Of a DNA stretch of 64,000 nucleotides, positions 23,901 to 32,900 are shown piece after piece; the first letter of the stretch is position 1, and each line of letters starts with the position of its first letter. The stretch is from positions 8,615,432 to 8,679,431 of the forward strand of contig CP099846.1 in NCBI GenBank assembly GCA_030062745.1. The letters run 5' to 3'. A model generated the notes under the pieces. It searched no databases. It was not told the DNA's origin and saw only the letters and a list, made by a program, of their open reading frames with translations. This DNA is from Capitulum mitella (lineage: Eukaryota; Arthropoda; Thecostraca; Pollicipedomorpha; Pollicipedidae). Position numbers and translations under genes: made by a program.

Positions 23901-26900
23901 GGTGCTGGACGTCGGCGTCCCCCCAGCTGGGCCGTGGTGCAGGGGCGAGGTGGGCCGCCGGCTGTGTGCGCTGCCGGTGCTGGACGCCGGCGTCCCCCCA
24001 GCTGGGCCGGTGGTAACCGGAGCCGTCGGCCATCTGCCGCCGCCGCCGCCGCCTCGGTGTTTACCTTGGGCGGCCGGGCCGGACCGGTTCGGCCGCCGCC
24101 GCCGCCGCCGCCGTGTTGGCGATCGGCCGCCCCGGCCGCCCGGCCCGGCCTTTGTTGTCGCCGGGCGGCGGACGGACGGCGGCCGGCGAGGCCGGCGGAG
24201 CGCCCCCTCCCGGCGGCGGCTATCTGGCGGCGCGGCGTGACGCACGCTCTGACGTCACGCCGTCAGCTGATGGGCAGGTGGCTCGCCAGGAAGCGGCCTT
24301 CGCGCGTACTTACGGCCTCCTTTTTGCCCGGCGGCGTTTGTTTTCGTGACGGCTGTCGATTGGATACCCGGCGGCTGAGGGGGACGTTCCGGACCGGGTG
24401 GGGACGACAGGCGCCCGCTCAGGGGCGGCGACGGCGCTCCGCTCCACTGCAGCTGGTGCCGCCGCGCGCCGGCAGCCGGCAGCCGACGGTGGGGGCAGCG
24501 GCGTCGTGCCCGGACTGGGTCGGGACGTCCGTGCCTGACCGTGGGCGGTAATCAATAGCAACTGGTTCGTGAGGCAAAAAACGGCCGCGAGGAGGCGGCG
24601 GTCGGCCGGCGAGCTCGGCCTGACGGCTTGGAGAACGGGGGGCGGTGGTCAGACGCCGGGACCGGTCCGTTGTTGTGCTGGCCACGAACTGGTAGCCTGT
24701 GTCGCATGACTGCGTCTCTCAGACGTCAGTTTCCGTGTGCGGCTTCGGTCTACAGTCGACTTGTCCGTGTGACATGAGCTGGCTCGTGTTATAGTCTTGA
24801 TAATGCGCGACATATGTAGGTATCGATAAGATAATAGATACGGTTATCTTCGTCTGCTGCTCCGACATGAAAACAAGAGAGCCGGAGGCTGCTGCCCATA
24901 TGCGTGCCATTTCGGGGCGAAATCCCTTTCAGACGCGGACAGCGGTCGGAATGTATTATTTCCCGTGAATCGGTGCTGTGGTCACCGTTGGCGCGGGTGT
25001 GGGCGACTGGCTTTCAGTGACGTGTGAGTGACGTCTGTCTCCGGTCGCCGGGGCTCGGCGCGGCGTCAAATTCCATCGGTGACGGCGTGTTGGACACATC
25101 CGTCTGCGGCCGGCGGCGGGCCGTGTCGGCGGCCGCTCGGCCGTCTCGGCCCTGCTGTGCTTCCGGACCGTCGGTAATCGCAGATTAGACGGCCGCCCGG
25201 GCCGGCGAGCCGTGGATGCCACGGAGGCGCGCCGACCGCAGCCGGCCGGGTTTGCCACGGCCCGCCGGCGGCCGCCCCGCCGGCTGGCTGGCGCTGCCCG
25301 GCCGCTGCCCGGCGCCGGCTGGTCGCTGCCCGTCTCGGGCCGTGGTCTCCGTCCCGGCTGGGCGTGACAGGCGGTCGGAGATGGGGACGCAGGGGAGATA
25401 GCGAGGCTGAGGGAAATGCACGCCCGCCGTTGGGAATGTGGGAAACATTGGGCGGCTGCTCTAGTCGTGCAAGGCTCCATCTGTCTCTCTCACCTGGTAT
25501 TTGTGCGCAAATTAAAGTTCGCCCCGTGGGCTGGGCACGAAATGGCTCTTCAGAGTTACAGCAAACTCCCTTATGTCAGACCCGTGTATGAGTTCAATGG
25601 GCACCAAGTTTGCGTGTTTTCCCTGCTCTTTCGCCTCACTTATGGCATATCATTGAAAGCAGTGTCATGGAAAACCGATGTCGGGGACGGATATTTGGAA
25701 ATAAGCAATCAAGAAACAGCAGAAAATGTTATGGGTACTTAAGAGCTCTGAATTGAGAGGGAAAATACTGTGCTCCGGATCCAGTTAAATCATAACATTC
25801 GCTCAGAATGAATGCATTTTTCAAGTTGAAAGCAGCGCTTGAAGAATGATCTCTGTTGTGAAAAGGCCAAAGTTATTTTCTTTAGCCCATAAATTTTGTG
25901 TTCCGCAACAAGAAACGGAGCCTCGTTTCATTCGCGCACGTTTAATTTAGATTACTATATTGATATCGGCTAAAATGGACATACGCTACGTCATGCAACG
26001 CGCAGTCTTTCACGTGGTGTGTCCGGGTTCCACGGCGGCATATCCTTAGATCATGAGTACGTTTATGATAGCAAAGTAGCAGGAATCTTGATGACTTGGG
26101 TATGATTTGGACGGTGCCGATGATTTAAACCGTAACGTCGAGGCCTGTGTGCAGCACAGCTCCGCCGCTGTGTTTGTATCGCAGCTGGACAGCCGAGGTC
26201 GACGCCCTGTTTTGTCGGTGACGACCCGCCCACGGCTGTCCCTGTGTTTTGCCTTTGATGACGCCCCCCCCCCCCCCCCGCTGCTGTCTCTTTGTCGGCG
26301 GCCCGTCCGCGGCGCCTGCCCCGCTGACCCGGCCCTGTCCCTCTGCCCGCAGGTGTCGTCTATGAGCACCCCCGGATCGGTTCCGATGGCGAGTCGGAGG
26401 AAGCGAGCGGGGCCTCTGACGAGGTCACCAGTCCGGTCCACGTCAAGATGCGGCCGCGCCGCGACAGGGAGCGGCGGCCCAGCGTCAACGTGAGTCGGCT
26501 CCGGCGGCTCCGGGCACTGCCAGGGGACCCAGGAGAGAGCGGCGGTGCGGGACGGCAGGGGCTGCGGCCGGTGGTAGCGAGGACCAGGGCCGGGAGGAAC
26601 GCTGGGTAACAGGGGAGATGCACGAGGTTCGGTTGGGAACGCTGCGTAAGGGTGGATCAGGAACCCCAGGCACCTGCTGCGACAGCGCTGCTGCCCATGT
26701 TCGCGAGCGGTGGTGGTTGCAGATAGCGGTATAACTGGGTGCTGACTGAGCAAAGAGCGGTCTGTGACGGTGGCACGGGACAGGTGACGCCGACTCGGGA
26801 CAGGTGGGGCGCCGCGGCGAGCCGGCCGCCCGGCTTTGAAGGGTTTCGAGGATCGGTGTCGCCAGGCCTCTGCGCTCCGCGCGGGCCACGCACCGCTCTC

Positions 26901-29900
26901 CGTTGTCGGCGCCGCTGCGGCCGGCTCACAGCAGCGGGGACCGGCCGGGCCGGAGAGCGGGTGAGCTCGCTCCGGCCGCTCCAGTCCGGGTCGCCGTCGG
27001 CCGGGCCGTGTCTCGATTTCTCTCAGCCGGCGCGGTCGCGCGGTGGGGCGGTGTTCCCGTGGCGGCCGGCACGCAGCTCTCTGATTCACCCCCGGCGGGA
27101 TCCCGCGGTGGCTGATTCATGCCCGGCACGTGTCGGCAGCGGTCCGCCCGGCCCGGCCCGGCCCGGCCGGACGCGGTCAAGGCTGGCTCCTCGGTACGAT
27201 GGTGACGCGCCGTGTGCCCGACTCCCGCTGGGCCGGGCGCTCTCGGCCGGTGGCGGGCTGCGCGGACCCCCGGCCGGCCGGCGCGGGCAGGGCGCCGCGG
27301 GCCGCCCACTGCGGAGCCGGCCCGCTGCCCGCGCCGCGGGCCGCCGATGGCGGGGAGCCGCCAACTGGTCTGCGCTCTTCCGCGACCCGTGACCGGGCGC
27401 CCGGCGGCGGCACTGCTGTCGTGCTGTGAGCCCGGCCGGACTCTGCTCTAGTGCGGTGCCGCGGAACTGACCGGGCCGGCACTGGTGCCGTGCTGTGGGC
27501 TCGGGCCGGAGACGGCGCTGGACGCCGTCGAGACGGACGGTCGGACGCTGCGTCCCTGCATGGGCTCTCCGCGCCGGCGACCGCCGTTCGCGACGCTCCG
27601 TGACGATAGAGTTGCCGTGTTCGAGACTGCTGAATGGCCACTAGGCTATGTGCATTGAATAGGCTTGATAGATGCCGTTTTGTTTTTACTTACTTCCGTG
27701 TTAGCTTGTGATTAGACTGTTTTTTCTTTGGCAGCGCCACTTTTCTTGCTGAGAGTAGTGGCAGACAGTTCTTACGGGTCTTTGTGACAACGGTAGATTA
27801 GTCGCTATCAAAGCAAACGAACCGTGCCGATTGGTGCCCCTTGTCCTGTGCGCCACGTGTTGTTGGCCCTCGCGGCAGCGCGCCGTCATATCGGACGTGG
27901 TTGTTGCAGGAGATCAACAAGCGGCTGTCGCTGCCGGCCGACCTGCACCTGCCCGAGTCTTTCCTGCAGAAACAATCGCTCAGCCCGACGGTGGACGGCA
28001 GCCTGACGCGCGCCACCCGGCGACAGTCGCTGTCCGAGATCGGCTTCGGCCAGCAGGACACCTACATCAAGCTGGACAAGCTGGGCGAGGTGAGCCGCGC
28101 GCCGACCCGGCGACCCGGCGGTTCCGACCGTCCCCGCGTCAGACCGGGCGAAGCCGACGTCGTCAGGCCGAGAGTGGTGGCGCGTGATCGGAGAGCGATT
28201 GGTCTGAGTGGCCGCGCTTCTGTGCGGAGCCGCTCCCCGAAGGCGGCGGCCGCGCTGCGGCTCCTTGTACGGGCCAGTTAGCCGGGCCGGGGCCGGGGCC
28301 GGCCGGTGTGGGCGGGCCGGCCGCCGGCGCGGCTGGCGCCCGCCGCTCGCCGCCGCTCCGGCTCCTGGCAGCCGGCCGCGCGGCGCGCTGTTTTTGCGCC
28401 GCGCCGGAGTCGCCGCCAATTAGCGCCGAGATCGCGGCCTCCGGCTGGACGGCTGCCGTGCCGACGCCGAGTGCGGTCGATACTCGGCCCCTGCCTCTCT
28501 CCCTCCGGCCTTTGAGAGCGTCCGGCAGCTGCGGCCGCGGCTGTGATGGCTGCTCCCTGGCGCAGCCATTGTCTGCGGCGGCCGGCTGCCGGTACACTGA
28601 CCGCCGCCCCGTCGCGTCCCCAGAACGTGGGCGGGCGTCGCCGGGACCCTGGCGACGGTGCGGAGAACAGCCGACACCTGGGCCTCCCCGTGGAGGCAGA
28701 GGGCTGCGGGCCGTCCCCGCCGGGGTCACCTGACACCTGTCCGGACCCCTGTCGGCTGGGACGGTGCGTGCGATGCGGGGGCGGCGTATCCGGCGTCTGA
28801 CGCGGCGCCTCCTCCGCAGGGCACCTACGCCACCGTGTACAAGGGCAAGTCGCGGCTGATCCCCAACAGGATCGTGGCGCTGAAGGAGATACGTCTGGAG
28901 CACGAGGAGGGCGCACCCTGCACGGCCATCCGGGAGATCTCGCTCCTGCGCAAGCTCAAGCACGCCAACATCGGTGAGCGCCGAGCTCGGGCCCGGCCAG
29001 GCGGGTGGGGACGGGGTGGGTGACGGGCCGTTCCGCCGTGATGTGGACTTGTTCGTGATGCTATGGGTGGAATTGGGACTCAGTTTTCCGGTCCTTCGGG
29101 GTGGAGTTTTCTGAGTTAGATGCCGACAGTAGTGATGGGTGAGTGTGGTCGCTGCGCCGTAAACATATCATCCAAATGGGACCTGGAGTCGATCTCGTGT
29201 GACCTCTGCGATCTTTCCATTTTTTCTTCCGTGTGTTCGAGGTCGTTTTCGTATGTTTGGCCGTCAGGGGAAGGTTTTGTTACCGAAAATGGCTCGGCGT
29301 TCACGCGCGGTCGACGGCGCTGGCGTGTCCGCCTGTCGTCGGTTACTGTTGACCGGTGATCCGCTGATGGCCGGCCGTGCCGTCACACAGTCTTCGCAAC
29401 CGCCGCTCCGTCACGCCGCCCCGTCACGCCGCTCCGTCCCACCGCTCCGTCCCACCGCCCCGTCCCACTGTCCCGACACACCGCTCCTTCACGCCGCTCC
29501 GTCGTTCTCCGTCCCACCGTCCCGTCACGTCGCTCCGTCACGCCGCCCCGTCACACCGCTTCGTCCCACCGCGCCGTCCTTATCCGTCCCACCGCTCCGC
29601 CTCATCGTCTCGTCCCACCGCCCGTCGTTCTCCGTCACACCGCTCCGTAACACCGCTCCGTCACACCGCCCCGTCCCACCGCTCCGTCCCGCAGCCCCGT
29701 CCCACTGCCCCGTCACACCGCTCCGTCTCACCACCCCGTCCCGCCGCCCCGTCCCACCGTCCCGACACACCGCTCCTTCACGCCGCTCCGTCGTTCTCCG
29801 TCCCACCGTCCCGACACATCGTCCCGTCACGTCGCTCCGTCACGCCGCCCCGTCACACCGCTTCGTCCCACCGCGCCGTCCTTATCCGTCCCACCGCTCC

Positions 29901-32900
29901 GCCCCATCGTCCCGTCCCACCGCCCCGTCGTTCTCCGTCACACCGCTCCGTAACACCACCCCGTCCCACCGCTCCGTCCCGCAGCCCCGTCCCACCGCTC
30001 CGTCCCGCAGCCCCGCCCCACTGCCCCGTCACACCGCTCTGTCTCACCACCCCGTCCCACCGCCCCGTCCCACTGCCCCGTCACACCTCTCCGTCGTTCT
30101 CCGTCCCGCCGCTCCGTCCGGTCCTGCCGGTGGCCGAACGTCGGTCGAGGTGCCGAGAGACGCGTCGCAGAGGCTCGGGCCGCCCGGCCGGCGCCGGCGC
30201 ACCGGTAGCAGTCCCCCACACCCCGGTCCTCCGGTCTGTGATCGGCATTGAGCCTTCCATCCCGCGGATATCGTTCGTCGTTTTCGTGCCTGCCGGTGCC
30301 CTGTGATGTGTCGTGTTTAGGGCCATCTGCGCCTTGTGATTGTTTTCTTGTCCTCTGGTTTCCAGCCCCTGAACCCGTGAAGAACGTATGTGTTCGCTGC
30401 TCCTACCCGATGGTTTATTAACTGTTCGGTGAAGTTCTGTTGGCCCGTCACAAGTATCACCGCGTTCTGGCCCCGTTTTTCAGTCACTCTTCACGACGTG
30501 TGCAACACGAGTACGTCCATGACGCTGGTCTTTGAGTACTTGGAGAAAGACCTGAAGCAGTACATGGAGGACTGTAGCAACACGATGAGCATGAACAACG
30601 TCAAGGTGATGGAACGGTCTGGGTGCGGGCCGTGGCCCGTGGGTCAGCCGGTACTGGCGCCGTCTGGTCCGCGGTCCTCCTGTGTCGGGTGTGGGGTGGG
30701 GGAGACGGGAAAATGATGCTCCGGCGAGGAGTGTAGGTCAGTTTTGCCCTTGCTGCTCAGACGTGGTGGGTCGTAAATGTGTGTGGACCAGATGAGAATC
30801 GGGAAGGATGGGATTGGAGAGGCGACCTCACGTGAAGTGATGAGTCAGAAGATGTGATGGGTGTTGAACGGCTCGACTGCTCGGTTTTATGCGATCAGTC
30901 CAGTTTCTGGGCCGTTTTTTAGCGGCCCGTCGTCTGTTGTATGAGAACCATTCACTATGGTATTACCCATCACCAACCTATTTATTGCGGCCAGCGTTAC
31001 TTCCTCATCGTAAATCGCGTACCAGTTCCGATTTTACTCTTACGAAGGAGACGTCATATTTTTTTAGAAAAGACGTGTGCTTCTTCATTTTCAGACTCCA
31101 TAAATGACATCTGCTGTGTCCTGTTGACCAAGCTGGGTCTGTACCGCTGCGAGTTCATTTGGCCGAGAGCGGAAACTGGAAGATTTGAGCATCCTTTTAG
31201 CTGCCAGATGCATTGTTTACCTCACCAAGGCTCCGAGGGTCTGGCGCAGATGAGCTGACTGTGCGTTTCTCGTGCCCCGTCCAGCTGTTCCTGTACCAGC
31301 TGCTGCGGGGGCTGGCCTACTGCCACCAGTACCGCGTGCTGCACCGCGACCTCAAGCCGCAGAACCTGCTCATCAACCAGCTGGGCGAGCTGAAGCTGGC
31401 TGACTTCGGGCTGGCGCGCGCCAAGTCGGTACCCACCAAGACCTACAGCAACGAGGTGGTGACGCTGTGGTACCGGCCGCCCGACGTACTGCTCGGCTCC
31501 ACCGTGTACTCAACGCCGATCGACATGTGGTGAGCGGCTGTGCCCCCCCCCCCCGCCCCCGGTGATCCGCACTCCCGCCCCTGCCGCGCCATAAACCGAG
31601 CCGGTCGGGGAATCGACTACGTCATGGCAGGCTGGTTCCGCCCCCGGGCTATTTCGGTGTTGCATCTGACGGTGGCAGGCTCTATTTCGGCCCAGTCGAA
31701 CGCAGGGTGGGTGGGTGCCGACTGACCCCCCCCCCCCCGCCCGCTCTGACCCGCCGCCGGGGCTGCACGCTGGCCGGGCATATGGTGGCCCAGTTCGCCG
31801 GCTGCCGGGAGGGTATGCGGGCGGGCGGGCGCGTGCGGCGGTGGCGGACGGTGCCGGATGTCGGTCTCGTCTGATCTCCGGATCGATAGCGCAGTAATTA
31901 GTGACTCCGCCGAGGCGCGGTAACACTCGGACGGGACGCGGCGCTGACTTTCACAGCCGTCGGCCGGGCCGGCCCCCGGACGGCGTGATCGCCGCCGGCC
32001 GGCCGGCCCGGTAACCGAGCCCGGCGACGGCTGCAGGCGGGCGGGAGAGCTGCGTCCCAGGGGAGGACCCGCAGAGGACCGGGGTCCACACCACAGGGCG
32101 GATCCACAGAGAGCTGAGGGTCCAGACCACAGGTATTTGCGGCCTGGTCGCGCTGCGTTGTAGCAATAAATGCGACTTTGCCGCGTGTACAGTTAAAACA
32201 CGGCGTTGTGTGACCGGTTGTGGGACTGCAGTGGTGTCGGCGGCGGGCCGACGTGGCCTCGGGATCTCCCGGCTTTGATCCGCACATCGCCGGGAGATAC
32301 CGGACCCTCCTCCTCCAGTGAGCGGTTCAGCCCCGCACGTCTGGCGGAATAGTGGCTGTTGTTGCCACATCTCGTCTCCTCAGCCATCCGTTTCCTCATA
32401 TCGGTTTTCGTTCTCATCCACGATCTCTTCTGAGCCTGAGACGTGTTCACAGTGCAAAGGGCTGTTGAACCTTCATCCCTGTGTGCAAACTTGTTATGCC
32501 AGTAATCAGCAGCTACGGAGTCTTCATCGTCATTGGTCTGCGCAGATATTGCCATGTTCACTTATTCCATTCATTTGTCTGTTTACAACCGCCTTCGCTG
32601 GAAGAACACGTCATGCTGCGGCGGGCTTCTGTGAACGCTATCTTTGTTGCCGCCGATGTTGGCGCGGGCTGCGGCCGCGGCGTGACCCGTTGTCCGGCCC
32701 TGCAGGGGTGTCGGCTGCATCTTCTTCGAGATGGCCGCCGGCCGATCGCTGTTCCCGGGCTCGACCGTCAAGGACGAGCTGATGCTCATCTTCAAGACGC
32801 TGGGCACGCCCACCGAGGAGACGTGGCCGGGCGTGACATCTAGCGAGGAGTTCAAGCAGTACAACTTCCCGTCGTGCCGCGCGGAGTCGCTGTCGGAGCG

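Noticed and set aside
23496..24245. 249-residue minus-strand frame with 13-residue repeats
   Set aside because: It is explained by a 39-bp array whose period is a multiple of three; no start context, conserved flank or domain.
26046..27089. 347-residue minus-strand frame
   Set aside because: It runs antisense across a confirmed kinase exon (26353-26489) and has no domain; a shadow of GC-rich sequence.
29199..30306. Two long Pro/Ser/Arg/His-rich plus-strand frames
   Set aside because: Both are open through a 13-bp array in a kinase intron, and both frames and the other strand are equally open.
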